A stretch of DNA of 64,000 nucleotides from Dokdonia sp. (GCA_020630915.1 JAHDIF010000006.1:129241-193240), one strand, 5' to 3'; numbered from the stretch's first letter, positions 27,531 to 37,899 are shown. Numbers and translations: made by a program. Notes: generated by a model not told the origin, from the sequence alone.

Positions 27531-27965
27531 AAACGTTCGTTTTATAAAATGTCATCCCCATATATATCCCTTAATACTTTGTTTGTAGAAAAAACATTAA
27601 ATAGGAAGTTATAAAACTCCTTTTACTATTAATTTTATTCCCTTCTTGTATCAAATTGAGTTTTAGGCCCCTCTCAAAGATTCAAATTACCTATACAGAT
27701 CAAAATATCACTACAACATATATACATCATTAGGCTAAAAATACCATTTAAAAACTTAATCTCCACATATATTTTGTCTAAACAAATGAAGCATACACCT
27801 CCATATTCGCAATAATTGCACAACAAAATTCACAAATTCTTAAAATCAGCCCATTTATAAAATAAAATGTATAGTTTAAATAGATGAGAATTAACAAAAT
27901 AAACTACTTCAATCTTTTACTTTTAAGTGGTTTAATTATAAGATCAGAACTAAAATCAACAAAAT
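27531..27965. other. Divergent control region of the beta-glucan locus
   Basis: 435 bp of AT-rich DNA between the regulator and the glycosidase-barrel gene, so it should carry both promoters and the regulator's binding sites. CATATAT-containing words recur three times (around 27558, 27716 and 27765), possible but unproven operator material. No small gene or strong hairpin is visible. Confidence 0.55.
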
Positions 27966-30900
27966 ATGAAATATGTAATCCTTTTGTTTTGTATGGCAAT
28001 GTTCCCAGCTCGTTTTCTAGCGCAAGGAAATAAAGTTACAATCCAAAACGACGAAACTGGTATGCGTTTAATTGTAGACGGAGAACAACTGATGATAAAT
28101 GGTATGAATTGGGATTACATTCCTATAGGTCAAACGGTGGCCACTACCTCTTATCAATTTTGGAATCAATCAGACGCTATTATAAAAGAAGCTTTGGACG
28201 CTGAGATGTCCTTACTTAAAAATATGGGTGTCAATGCCATTAGACAATACGTAGGTGTGCAACCTAAATGGGTACAATACATTTATGAGAATTACGGGAT
28301 ATATACAATGATTAATCACTCCTTCGGGAGATATGGTCTAACCATAGATGGTACCTGGGAGCCTATTACTGATTATTCAGACCCTAGAGTTAAAGAACTG
28401 CTTTTAAAGGAAACAACTACCATGGCGAGACAGTTCAAAGACACTCCTGGAATACTTATGTTCTTATTAGGTAATGAAAACAATTATGGACTTTTCTGGG
28501 ATGGTGCAGAAACTGAAGATCTCCCTGAAGAAGATAGTAGAGTTAAGCCAAGAGCAAGGGCAATGTATAAACTCTTTAATGAAGCTACGATAGAGATGAA
28601 AAAAATTCTTACGAATCATCCAGTAGCAATTTGTAATGGAGATCTTTTATTTATAGACATTGTAGCTGAAGAGTGTCCGGATATTGATATTTACGGAACA
28701 AATATGTATAGAGGAGTTTCTTTTGGAGACGCATTCCAAAAATTAAAGGAGGTTTATAACAAACCCTTTATGTTTACAGAATTTGGTGCAGATGCTTTCA
28801 ACGCAGTTCAAAATCAGGAAGACCAAAAGTCACAAGCCTATTATATGGTGGGCAACTGGAAAGACATTTATGCTAACGCCGCTGGTTTAGGAAAAGCAGA
28901 AAACTCCATTGGAGGATTCACCTTTCAATTTAGTGACGGCTGGTGGAAATTTGGACAGACAAAAAACCTAGACTTACACGACAATAATGCTTCTTGGCCC
29001 AATGGTGGTTATCAAAGTGACTTTGTAGAAGGAGAGAATAATATGAATGAAGAGTGGTTTGGAATTTGTGCTAAAGGTCCCACGAATGCAAAAGGCCTAT
29101 ACACACTCTATCCAAGAGCCGCCTATTACGCTTTAAAAGAAGTGCACCAATTAAACCCTTACCAGTTAGGAACAACCTCTCAAACAGTAGAAAACCATTT
29201 TAACAATATCTCTCTTATAGACGCTGTTCTTAAGGCAAGAGGAGATAAAGCTGCGTTTGGAGGAGGGTCTGCAGGAGGTAAAGTAAGTGTGAGCTCTTTG
29301 AGAGCTGAGTTTACTACTTTTAATACAGGAGGTACGCGAATAACAACACCAGAGAGCCCTGACCCTAACAGCCCAACATATCCCAATCAATTAGGCTTTG
29401 ATAATATGCAGTCTTACTACGTAGGAATAGAAGCAAATCCTACACCTGGAATGCGAGCAAATGTAATAACGAATATTCTTGGTAATGTAGCAGGAAACCC
29501 TATAGATGAAATTTTCTTTGAAAATAGAGGACGTCCAGTGACTGTAAATTCAGACAATGGAGATGTAACACTCATAGATAATAATAGAGTGCAAATTTAC
29601 CAAGCAGAATTCGATTGGAATACAAAGTATACAGATATGAAAGGTTTCTATCGGACCGGTCATTATCACTGGGGGTATGAAGGAGATTTTTTTGGTCTGT
29701 ATCCAGAAGCAAATTATGGGCCTAATATAGACCTCTATAACGGTCTAGCTCCTTTTGGTTTTGAATTTACCGGAAAGAAAGAATTCAATGGATTAAAAGT
29801 TGCATTTGGACCAGAATTATGGTGGGGAGCAAACCCAGCTGTTTTGGTGAAATATGAAAAACAAGTTGGGAAATATAAAGTAGCAGGGATTTTTCACGAG
29901 GATATTGCAGATCCTGGTGTAGGCGTAAGTTCAGTAGCTATTCCTCAACCTAGAACTAGAAGAGCCACAGCTTACGTACAAAGAAAATTTGGAAAAATCG
30001 ATGTTGAAGTTGGAGGAATATGGGGGGGACAACCTCTTAATGGTAGAGACTATCAGGTCGTGAGAACAGATGCATCAGGAAATACGAATGTCTTTGAAAA
30101 CAAGGTAGATGCAGCAGATAACTGGGGAGGTAAATTAAAAATTAAATATACGGGAGGTAAGTTTAATTGGTACGCTCAGGGAGCTGCTCAGGGCCTAGTA
30201 GCTTTTGGTGGAGCAGATGCAACAAAAACCTTCACTGGGTGGAGATTAAAAGATAGTGGAAGTGGAAATCAATATAACTTCCTTACTGGTTTTACATATA
30301 CTATAGGAAACCTTCAGATTGCACCTAATTTCTTATGGCAAGAGCCACTAGTAGATCCTATCCCTTTAGGGTCTCCCGCACCTGCAAGGGCGAGAAATAT
30401 TATTACAGATCCTTTTGTTGTTAGGGCAAATAGAAAAACCACTGCTGGGGAGTTATTATTAACCTACGACCCAACACCGGGGTCTTGGTTTTATGAATGG
30501 GACAATGACCGCGCAGAAGATGCACCGTTTGCTGCCAACTTAGGATTTGTATACAGAGCGCAACCTACTACTCAAGACGCCGCCATAGGCTTCTTTGGTA
30601 ATAGTCGTGTACCCGTTGCTTTTAATGCAGCGCCTCAAGCTCAAGACTTATGGGAAGTGCACGGAAGAATTGTGTCGAAGATGAGTCCAGATTTCGGAAT
30701 CATTGCAAATTTTTATGGAGGAAATGGACAAGCAAATGGAGACGACCAAAGAGTAATAAATCGTTATGGGACAGATGTTCGTATTATTTATAACAAAATA
30801 AAATTTATGTCTGAAGTTAAAGTTGATGATTGGGGGCCTTTTGATTTTCACAGAGACTTTAACCTAACTTTTCCATTACAATTTAAGGCAGATATATCTA

Positions 30901-31082
30901 CTACTTTAGGGAAGCCTGATTGGTTTATACTCCCTAACACTACCCTTGGAATAAGATATACATGGAGATCATTAGATAATTTTTCTCCTAGGTATCAATT
31001 TCAAAACCCGATCAATCAAGGGTTCCCTAATGGAAATGAATGGGAAATTAGAACATACTTACACATAAACATCGGAAAATAA
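27966..31082 (+). CDS. Clan-A glycoside hydrolase fused to an outer-membrane beta-barrel
   Basis: This 1038-residue exported protein (signal peptide ending ARFLAQ) has two parts. Residues ~20-410 form a TIM-barrel glycosidase of the GH2/GH5-like clan A: MNWDYIPIGQ, NAIRQYV, LGNENNYG with probable acid/base E171 and FTEFGADAF with a probable nucleophile near 272. Residues ~445-1038 are a run of alternating amphipathic strands rich in aromatic residues and Gly turns (YYVGIEANPTPGMRANV, LKVAFGPELWWGA, FGKIDVEVGGIWGG) ending WEIRTYLHINIGK, typical of outer-membrane porins. The first gene of the beta-glucan operon is thus a catalytic domain joined to a probable porin. GH family and substrate are inferred from neighbours; the barrel call is from strand pattern only. 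Confidence 0.85.
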   Translation: MKYVILLFCMAMFPARFLAQGNKVTIQNDETGMRLIVDGEQLMINGMNWDYIPIGQTVATTSYQFWNQSDAIIKEALDAEMSLLKNMGVNAIRQYVGVQPKWVQYIYENYGIYTMINHSFGRYGLTIDGTWEPITDYSDPRVKELLLKETTTMARQFKDTPGILMFLLGNENNYGLFWDGAETEDLPEEDSRVKPRARAMYKLFNEATIEMKKILTNHPVAICNGDLLFIDIVAEECPDIDIYGTNMYRGVSFGDAFQKLKEVYNKPFMFTEFGADAFNAVQNQEDQKSQAYYMVGNWKDIYANAAGLGKAENSIGGFTFQFSDGWWKFGQTKNLDLHDNNASWPNGGYQSDFVEGENNMNEEWFGICAKGPTNAKGLYTLYPRAAYYALKEVHQLNPYQLGTTSQTVENHFNNISLIDAVLKARGDKAAFGGGSAGGKVSVSSLRAEFTTFNTGGTRITTPESPDPNSPTYPNQLGFDNMQSYYVGIEANPTPGMRANVITNILGNVAGNPIDEIFFENRGRPVTVNSDNGDVTLIDNNRVQIYQAEFDWNTKYTDMKGFYRTGHYHWGYEGDFFGLYPEANYGPNIDLYNGLAPFGFEFTGKKEFNGLKVAFGPELWWGANPAVLVKYEKQVGKYKVAGIFHEDIADPGVGVSSVAIPQPRTRRATAYVQRKFGKIDVEVGGIWGGQPLNGRDYQVVRTDASGNTNVFENKVDAADNWGGKLKIKYTGGKFNWYAQGAAQGLVAFGGADATKTFTGWRLKDSGSGNQYNFLTGFTYTIGNLQIAPNFLWQEPLVDPIPLGSPAPARARNIITDPFVVRANRKTTAGELLLTYDPTPGSWFYEWDNDRAEDAPFAANLGFVYRAQPTTQDAAIGFFGNSRVPVAFNAAPQAQDLWEVHGRIVSKMSPDFGIIANFYGGNGQANGDDQRVINRYGTDVRIIYNKIKFMSEVKVDDWGPFDFHRDFNLTFPLQFKADISTTLGKPDWFILPNTTLGIRYTWRSLDNFSPRYQFQNPINQGFPNGNEWEIRTYLHINIGK

Positions 31083-31088
31083 TTAGTC

Positions 31089-33368
31089 ATGAGAAATATA
31101 TTCACATTTAGAAAAATTAGTTACATCCTAGCGACCTTCCTGCTAGTGATAAATTATGGCTGTCAACCAGACGACGAGGATTTAGTAGAAGCAACTTTCC
31201 CTAATATAGCAGAAGTGTTTATAGATACTTTTAGTCCTGGTTTGCAATATGATGCATTTGGTAATTCTAAAGTTACTGCTTTTGATGTAGACACAGATAT
31301 TACCTTCCAAGGAGATGCTGCTATGCGATTTGACATACCTAACACTTCCGATCCAGAAGGCGGTTATGCAGGAGGAGTATTTTCTACAGCCGTAGGAAGA
31401 GACTTAACAAATTATAATGTCCTAAGCTTTTATGCAAGGGCATCAAAAGGAGAAACTATTAATGAAATAGGATTTGGTCTTACTTTTCAAGGCGAGGTCT
31501 ACAGAACTCAGGTAAGCGGTTTACAAGTAGGAACAGACTGGCAACAATATTTTATCCCCATCCCTGATGCTGCAAAACTTACTGAAGAAAGTGGTATGCT
31601 TTGGATCGCCGAAGCTGCAGATGATGGAAGTTCTTATCAGCTTTGGATAGATGAAGTAAAGTTTGAAAATCTCGATGTAATAATTCAAGATAGTGCTGGT
31701 ATTTTAGAAGGGCAAGACCAAGTTTTCCCTGCTAATGAAGGTGCTCAAACAACTATTTCCGGGGCTTACGTAGACTACAACCTACCTAACGGTTTATTGC
31801 AAAGAGTAAATGCTGGACCCGCATATTTTGATTTTACCTCGTCTAATGAAAACGTAGCGACAGTAGATAACCTAGGCGTAGTTACAGTACTATCTTCTGA
31901 TGGATTTGCAACCATTACCGCAACTCTATCGGGTACAACGGCAGCTGGATCGTTGAGTGTTGGTATGGAAGATATTCCTCCTTCTCCTAACGTAGATGAC
32001 TCTCAAGCGACACAAGTTTCTGTACCAATAGGTTTTGAATCTACTGCCCTTACATACGATTTTGAAGGTTTTGAAGGGGCTGCATCGGCTATAGAAGGGA
32101 ATCCTGATCAATCTGGTGTAAATCCTACTGCTACAGTAATGCGAACAACTAAAACAAACGGATCGCAGTTTTTTGCAGGAACTTTAATAAACCTAGATGC
32201 CCCTATAGATTTCTCTACTTCTGAGATTCTAAGTTTAAAAACTTGGTCTCCTAAAGCGGGGATTCCTGTACGATTAGCCATAGAGAATCAAGGAATTGGC
32301 GCAGATTCTCAAATTGTTTTAGACGTAAATACCACGGTAGAAAGTACGTGGGAAGAATTACTATTTAACTTTAGTGGACAAATCAATCCAGGTATTAATT
32401 ATGATAGAATTGTCATATTCTTCGAATTTGTAGTAGACCTTCCTGGAGATGGCTCTACCTACTACTTTGATGATATTTATGTAATAGGATCAGACCCAGT
32501 TAATGGCGGTAACGGCGGTGGCGGAGAAAATCTTCTTGAGAATGGTGATTTTGAACAAGGTATGGTCGCCTGGGAAGGTAATGCCTTTAATGTCCAAACA
32601 GACGGAGGTAACAGTTTTAACTTTGCAAATGTTATGACTGCAGGAAATGCATTTGATGTAAATCTAAGTCAGCAGGTTGAAATTGTTCAAGGACAAACTT
32701 ATACTCTAACATTTGACGCTTCTTCAGACGGAGATCGTACTATGATCGCAGGAATTGGACTATTTGAAGCACCATTTACATCTGTTACACAAACGGTTAA
32801 TCTTACCTCAACCACACAGTCCTACGAACTTACGCTCACAGCAGATTCATTTGGGATTGTTAATAGCCGCGTATTATTTGATATGGGCGCAGAGACAGGT
32901 GTAGTTGTTATAGATAATGTTGTCCTTACTACCGACGGTGGTGGCGGTGGCGGTGGCGACACACTACTTGCAAACGGAGATTTTGAAAGCGGCATGGTAG
33001 ACTGGTTTGGAAATGCCTTTAATGTACAAACAGATGGAGGAAACAGCTTTAACTTTGCAAATGTAATGACAGCTGGTAATGCATTTGATGTAAATCTAAG
33101 TCAAAGTGTTGAGATAGTCCAAGGTGCTTCTTACACACTCACTTTTGATGCATCCTCAGACGGAAACAGGTCAATTATAGTAGGCATAGGACTGAACGAG
33201 GCACCGTTTACAGCAGATACTGAGACGGCCAATCTCACTACTTCAACGCAAACATTTGAGTTTACCTATACCGCAACTTTTGGGGCAACCAATAGCCGCG
33301 TATTATTTGATATGGGCGCAGAGACTGGTGTGGTAGTGATAGATAATGTAACACTTGTACAGAATTAA
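31089..33368 (+). CDS. Multi-module carbohydrate-binding lipoprotein
   Basis: This 759-residue lipoprotein (NYGC, Cys25) has no recognisable catalytic domain. In order it has an N-terminal beta-sandwich (~35-200), a BIG2-like Ig domain (~205-295; SSNENVATVDNLGVVTVLS), a second beta-sandwich (~310-465) shared with the T9SS protein at 23542, a Gly-rich linker, and two CBM4/9-like modules (LLENGDFEQGM and LLANGDFESGM) exactly 144 residues apart and nearly identical in stretches such as FNVQTDGGNSFNFANVMTAG. It likely holds beta-glucan on the cell surface for the enzymes encoded beside it. It begins 6 bp after the glycosidase-barrel stop codon, in the same operon. Confidence 0.87.
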   Translation: MRNIFTFRKISYILATFLLVINYGCQPDDEDLVEATFPNIAEVFIDTFSPGLQYDAFGNSKVTAFDVDTDITFQGDAAMRFDIPNTSDPEGGYAGGVFSTAVGRDLTNYNVLSFYARASKGETINEIGFGLTFQGEVYRTQVSGLQVGTDWQQYFIPIPDAAKLTEESGMLWIAEAADDGSSYQLWIDEVKFENLDVIIQDSAGILEGQDQVFPANEGAQTTISGAYVDYNLPNGLLQRVNAGPAYFDFTSSNENVATVDNLGVVTVLSSDGFATITATLSGTTAAGSLSVGMEDIPPSPNVDDSQATQVSVPIGFESTALTYDFEGFEGAASAIEGNPDQSGVNPTATVMRTTKTNGSQFFAGTLINLDAPIDFSTSEILSLKTWSPKAGIPVRLAIENQGIGADSQIVLDVNTTVESTWEELLFNFSGQINPGINYDRIVIFFEFVVDLPGDGSTYYFDDIYVIGSDPVNGGNGGGGENLLENGDFEQGMVAWEGNAFNVQTDGGNSFNFANVMTAGNAFDVNLSQQVEIVQGQTYTLTFDASSDGDRTMIAGIGLFEAPFTSVTQTVNLTSTTQSYELTLTADSFGIVNSRVLFDMGAETGVVVIDNVVLTTDGGGGGGGDTLLANGDFESGMVDWFGNAFNVQTDGGNSFNFANVMTAGNAFDVNLSQSVEIVQGASYTLTFDASSDGNRSIIVGIGLNEAPFTADTETANLTTSTQTFEFTYTATFGATNSRVLFDMGAETGVVVIDNVTLVQN
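32529..33365 (+). repeat. Tandem duplication of a CBM-like module
   Basis: Two in-frame copies, starting near 32529 and 32961 and offset by 432 bp, encode near-identical CBM4/9-like modules separated by a seven-Gly linker. Shared segments include the closing NSRVLFDMGAETGVVVIDNV. Confidence 0.85.
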
Positions 33369-33419
33369 TTATTAATCTTTGTGAATGATTCATAAATAGT
33401 TAGAAGTTATGTTAAGGAC

Positions 33420-33433
33420 GCTTTCGCGAAAGC
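33420..33433. repeat. GCTTTCGCGAAAGC palindrome, perfect copy 5
   Basis: Exact copy in the short intergenic region upstream of the GH16 gene. Confidence 0.9.
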
Positions 33434-33447
33434 AAATAAAAAAAGAA

Positions 33448-34284
33448 ATGAAAAAGAATATAGTAGAGAGTATTGCGGTAATATGTGCTTGTTTATGTTT
33501 ATTAGGGTGCACGAATGATGAAAGCACTCCGGTAGGGGCTCAAAACTTAAATTTAGTCTTTGAAGACGAATTTAATGGAGAAGCTGGTGCCACGATTAAT
33601 ACTGATAATTGGAATTTTGAGATTGGAAATGGTCAAAATGGTTGGGGCAATAATGAGCTACAATACTATACAAACAGACCAGAAAATGTAGCGCTAGATG
33701 GTGAAGGAAATATGGTAATTACTGCAATAAGAGAGCAGTTCCAAGGTTTTCCCTTTACCTCTGCACGAATTACCACAAAAGATAAAGTAGAGCAACAATA
33801 CGGACGCTTTGAAGCTCGTATTAAAATGCCCGGAGGGAGAGGTGTTTGGCCAGCTTTTTGGATGTTAGGCAGCGATATTGATGAGATTCCCTGGCCTACA
33901 GTAGGAGAAATAGATATTACAGAATTAAGAGGACAAGAACCCAATATTACCATAGGCAGTGTACATGGGCCAGGGTATTCTGGAGGAAATGCTATTTCTG
34001 GATCATATGTGATAGAAAACGATAGGTTTGATGCAGATTTTCACGAGTATGCCATAGAATGGACAGAAGATACCATTGAGTATTACTTAGACGGAATCCG
34101 CTTTAATATTATAACTAAAGATGATGTCCCGCAAGGTGCTGAATGGGTTTTTAACGAACGTCCGTTTTTTATGATTCTCAATATTGCCGTGGGCGGAAAC
34201 TTTGTTGGATTCCCAGTAGATAGCACTCCTCTACCTCAAACAATGGTGGTTGATTATGTTAGAATTTATTCTATAGAAGATTAA
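33448..34284 (+). CDS. GH16 beta-glucanase lipoprotein (laminarinase-like)
   Basis: This 278-residue lipoprotein (LLGC, Cys22) is of glycoside hydrolase family 16. The active-site block GEIDITELRG gives E154, D156 and E159 as nucleophile, helper and acid/base. Other blocks are FEDEFNGE, WNFEIGNGQNGWGNNELQYYT and FFMILNIAVGGNFVG, typical of beta-1,3-glucanases. It should sit on the cell surface and cut laminarin. The frame is open 13 codons further upstream across the palindrome at 33420, but ATG 33448 gives a normal lipoprotein signal, so the palindrome is taken as intergenic. Confidence 0.92.
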   Translation: MKKNIVESIAVICACLCLLGCTNDESTPVGAQNLNLVFEDEFNGEAGATINTDNWNFEIGNGQNGWGNNELQYYTNRPENVALDGEGNMVITAIREQFQGFPFTSARITTKDKVEQQYGRFEARIKMPGGRGVWPAFWMLGSDIDEIPWPTVGEIDITELRGQEPNITIGSVHGPGYSGGNAISGSYVIENDRFDADFHEYAIEWTEDTIEYYLDGIRFNIITKDDVPQGAEWVFNERPFFMILNIAVGGNFVGFPVDSTPLPQTMVVDYVRIYSIED

Positions 34285-34424
34285 TCGCACGTCCAAATAT
34301 CCAAAAATACAGTATTTGCGTTAAGAACGCCATTCAAATAAAAATGGTGTGGTAAAATATCATCTCCCTAACATAAGTAACACCAAGCCAAAGTTTTAAC
34401 TAAGGGGCTATTGCTAAAAAAATC

Positions 34425-37400
34425 ATGACTAAACATACTACGTATATAGGAAATACTCCTGCGATTTTTAATGAAGGTACCGTAAAAGGAACCCTTTTGG
34501 AATTTGATAATGAAATTTATTATAAGATCTCCAATAGTGACTTAATGCGTCCTTTTTTTATGAGTCTTATAAGTGACTCTAACCACTGGATGTTTATCTC
34601 TAGTAATGGAGGATTATCTGCTGGTAGGAAAAACTCAGACAATGCACTTTTCCCATATTACACAGATGATAAAATAACAGAATCTTCAGACAATACAGGA
34701 AGTAAAACCATTTTGAGAGTTACGCATTCTGGACGTACTTTTTTATGGGAACCTTTTTCTAAAAAATATGAAGGTGCCTATGCGATTGTTAGAAATCTTT
34801 ATAAAAACAAGTATGGTAACAAAGTCGTTTTTGAAGAAATTAATAAAGATCTAAAATTAACATATAGATACCATTGGAATACAAGTGATGCCTATGGTTT
34901 TGTGAAGAAAGTTACATTGTCGAGCGAGCATCAAGACGACCTTGAGATTAGTATTTTAGATGGCTTACAAAATATCATACCATACAGCGTAGGAGAAGAT
35001 TTACAGAAAGCTAGTAGTAATCTTGTAGACGCTTATAAAAGAAATGAACTCATAAGCCCTGCAGGTATTGGAATATATGCATTAAGTGCTATTATTGTAG
35101 ATAAGGCAGAACCTAGTGAAGCGCTTAAGAGTAATATTGTATGGTCTTCAGGTATAGAAAACCCGACCTATCTTGTCTCATCTCTTCAGCTAGATAACTT
35201 TAGACAAGGCAAACCAATTACACAAGAATCTGATGTAAAAGCAGAACGTGGAGCTTATTTTATAAGTGCAAAAATTGAGTTAAATTCTGGAGCCACGAGC
35301 GACTGGATGTTTGTAGCAGATGTAAATCAAAATGCGAGTGCTATCACCCATCTATCACAAACCATAAAGGAAACAAAGAATATTAGAGAGGTTGTACAAA
35401 ACGATATAGATAAAGGCACAGAGCGCTTACTAAAACTTGCTGGAGCATCTGATGCGATGCAATTAGGCAATGATCCTTTAAGAGACACTCGTCATTTTGC
35501 AAATACTCTTTTTAATATAATGAGAGGGGGCATTTTTGATCATAATTATCAGATTGAAAAATGGGACTTTAAGGCATATTTAGAAAAAGCTAATTTAACT
35601 GTCTATAAAACACAAGAAAAGAGTATCAATGCATTACCTGAAACCTTTACCCTTCTAGAATTAAAGGCATTAGTAAACCAAAAAGACAATCCGCATTTTA
35701 AAAGATTGTGTTTAGAATATATGCCACTTAAGTTTAGTAGAAGACACGGAGATCCTAGTAGGCCTTGGAATAAATTTTCTATTAACACAAGAAATGAGAT
35801 TGATGGATCTAAAGTACTAGATTACGAAGGTAACTGGAGAGATATTTTTCAGAATTGGGAAGCACTTGCCATTTCTTATCCAGATTTTATAGAGAGTATG
35901 GTCCATAAATTCTTAAATGCTACCACCTTTGATGGATATAACCCTTACCGAGTTACGAAAGATGGTTTTGATTGGGAAACTATAGAAGAAGATGACCCTT
36001 GGTCGTATATAGGCTATTGGGGAGACCACCAGATCATTTACTTACAAAAGTTTTTAGAGATCATAGAAAGTAGAGAGCCTGGAAAACTAGCGACATATTT
36101 TAATCAAGATGTCTTTGTATATGCAAACGTTCCTTATAAAATAAAAGGGTATCAAGAGATTCTAAAAAACCCTAAAGATACTATAGACTTTGATTTTGAG
36201 CTTGATCATCAAATTAATGAAAGAAGAAGTCAACTTGGTGCAGATGGTGCATTAATTCAGAATCAGGAAGGAGAGATTTATACCGTTAATTTTATAGAAA
36301 AGATGCTTGCAACGCTACTGGCTAAAGTATCTAACTTTATACCAGAAGCGGGAATATGGCTTAATACACAACGCCCAGAATGGAATGATGCAAACAACGC
36401 GCTTGTAGGCAATGGTGTATCCATGGTTACACTCTACTACCTTAGAAGATTCTTAAGTTCTTTTAAAAATATGCTTGCTAGTAGTGATCTTAAAGAAACT
36501 AACATATCACAGGAGCTCTATGATTTTTACTTAAAAGTAACCCTCACCTTAAGCACTCATAAAAACAAGCTTAACGGCGCGGTTTCCAATACAGCAAGAA
36601 AGACCATACTGGATGGTTTGGGAACTGCCGCAAGTACGTATAGAAAAAACATTTATAAAAATCATTTTTCTGGAAAAAAGAAAACACTTTCCGCCCAGAA
36701 CATTGTAGACTTTATAACTACGACATTAGACTATATAGACCATACAATAGACGCAAATAAGCGAAAAGATAATTTGTACCATGCATATAATCTAATGACG
36801 ATAGAAAGTGACTCAGAGGTATCTGTAAGTTATCTATCAGAAATGTTAGAAGGTCAAGTAAGTGTTTTGAGTTCTGGTTATTTAAGTTCAGAAGAAAACC
36901 TGGCGGTATTGGATAGTTTAAAAAAGAGTGCCTTATTTAGAGAAGATCAATACAGTTATATACTATATCCTAACAAAGAGCTACCTAAATTTCTAGAGAA
37001 AAATCATATCCCTAAAGAAGTAATAGAGCAATCTAGACTATTGCAAAAATTACTGGAAGATGGTACTAAAGAGATCATTGAAAAAGACATTAAAGGCAAC
37101 TATCATTTTAATGGGAATTTTAATAATGCAAAAAGGCTTAATGAAGCTCTAAATAGGCTAGAAGAAAGCCATCCCACACTCGTCAATGATGAACGTGCAT
37201 TTTTATTAGAGGCCTATGAAGACGTTTTTAACCATAAGGCATTTACAGGTCGTTCTGGCACTTTCTTTGGTTATGAAGGACTTGGCTCTATATACTGGCA
37301 TATGGTTTCAAAACTATTACTTGCCGTACAAGAATGCTGTCTAAAAGCCATCAATGAAAATGAGAGTGACCAAATCATTGGGCGCTTATTAGAACACTTT

Positions 37401-37895
37401 TATGAGATTCAAGAAGGAATAGGCGTGCACAAGTCACCAGAATTGTATGGAGCATTCCCTACAGACCCTTACAGCCATACCCCAGGAGGAAAAGGAGCGC
37501 AACAACCGGGGATGACAGGACAAGTAAAAGAAGACATCCTAGCTCGTTTTGGAGAATTAGGTGCATTTATAACAAATGGCTGTCTCTATTTTAGCCCAGA
37601 TATGCTTCGCTCTTCTGAGTTTTTAAGTAAACCACAGACTTTCGAATATGTTGATGTTTTAGGTAAAAAACAAAAGCTAGAACTACAACCAAATGAACTG
37701 TGCTACACTTATTGTCAAGTACCTATTGTCTATACAGCATCTCAAAGCGAAGAGATAACTGTACAGTACACTGATGGCTCAACCAATAAGTTCAAGGGAC
37801 AATATTTAGATAAAGCAACTAGCGACCAATTATTTAAACGCACAGGAGAAATACGTGCGATTTTGGTTTCGGTAGATAGTAAAAGATTAAAATGA
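34425..37895 (+). CDS. Probable GH149-type beta-1,3-glucan phosphorylase
   Basis: This 1156-residue protein has no signal peptide, so it should be cytoplasmic. Its C-terminal half has (alpha/alpha)6-barrel phosphorylase features: NWRDIFQNWEAL (a likely catalytic Asp region as in GH94-type enzymes), AFTGRSGTFFGYEGLGSIYWHM and GGKGAQQPGMTGQVKEDIL, the last resembling the phosphate-site region of GH94/GH149. Size and setting among GH16, GH17 and GH30 genes fit GH149, which splits beta-1,3-gluco-oligosaccharides with phosphate to give glucose 1-phosphate. The N-terminal ~300 residues look beta-rich. I call it GH149 with moderate confidence; GH161 or an unassigned relative is possible. Confidence 0.72.
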   Translation: MTKHTTYIGNTPAIFNEGTVKGTLLEFDNEIYYKISNSDLMRPFFMSLISDSNHWMFISSNGGLSAGRKNSDNALFPYYTDDKITESSDNTGSKTILRVTHSGRTFLWEPFSKKYEGAYAIVRNLYKNKYGNKVVFEEINKDLKLTYRYHWNTSDAYGFVKKVTLSSEHQDDLEISILDGLQNIIPYSVGEDLQKASSNLVDAYKRNELISPAGIGIYALSAIIVDKAEPSEALKSNIVWSSGIENPTYLVSSLQLDNFRQGKPITQESDVKAERGAYFISAKIELNSGATSDWMFVADVNQNASAITHLSQTIKETKNIREVVQNDIDKGTERLLKLAGASDAMQLGNDPLRDTRHFANTLFNIMRGGIFDHNYQIEKWDFKAYLEKANLTVYKTQEKSINALPETFTLLELKALVNQKDNPHFKRLCLEYMPLKFSRRHGDPSRPWNKFSINTRNEIDGSKVLDYEGNWRDIFQNWEALAISYPDFIESMVHKFLNATTFDGYNPYRVTKDGFDWETIEEDDPWSYIGYWGDHQIIYLQKFLEIIESREPGKLATYFNQDVFVYANVPYKIKGYQEILKNPKDTIDFDFELDHQINERRSQLGADGALIQNQEGEIYTVNFIEKMLATLLAKVSNFIPEAGIWLNTQRPEWNDANNALVGNGVSMVTLYYLRRFLSSFKNMLASSDLKETNISQELYDFYLKVTLTLSTHKNKLNGAVSNTARKTILDGLGTAASTYRKNIYKNHFSGKKKTLSAQNIVDFITTTLDYIDHTIDANKRKDNLYHAYNLMTIESDSEVSVSYLSEMLEGQVSVLSSGYLSSEENLAVLDSLKKSALFREDQYSYILYPNKELPKFLEKNHIPKEVIEQSRLLQKLLEDGTKEIIEKDIKGNYHFNGNFNNAKRLNEALNRLEESHPTLVNDERAFLLEAYEDVFNHKAFTGRSGTFFGYEGLGSIYWHMVSKLLLAVQECCLKAINENESDQIIGRLLEHFYEIQEGIGVHKSPELYGAFPTDPYSHTPGGKGAQQPGMTGQVKEDILARFGELGAFITNGCLYFSPDMLRSSEFLSKPQTFEYVDVLGKKQKLELQPNELCYTYCQVPIVYTASQSEEITVQYTDGSTNKFKGQYLDKATSDQLFKRTGEIRAILVSVDSKRLK

Positions 37896-37899
37896 GTAC

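Noticed and set aside
24581-27812. Shared 10-mer ATATTCGCAA upstream of the T9SS pair (24581) and upstream of the glucan operon (27803)
   Set aside because: One shared 10-mer between two AT-rich regions of about 400 bp is not unlikely by chance, and I see no repeated half-sites around it.
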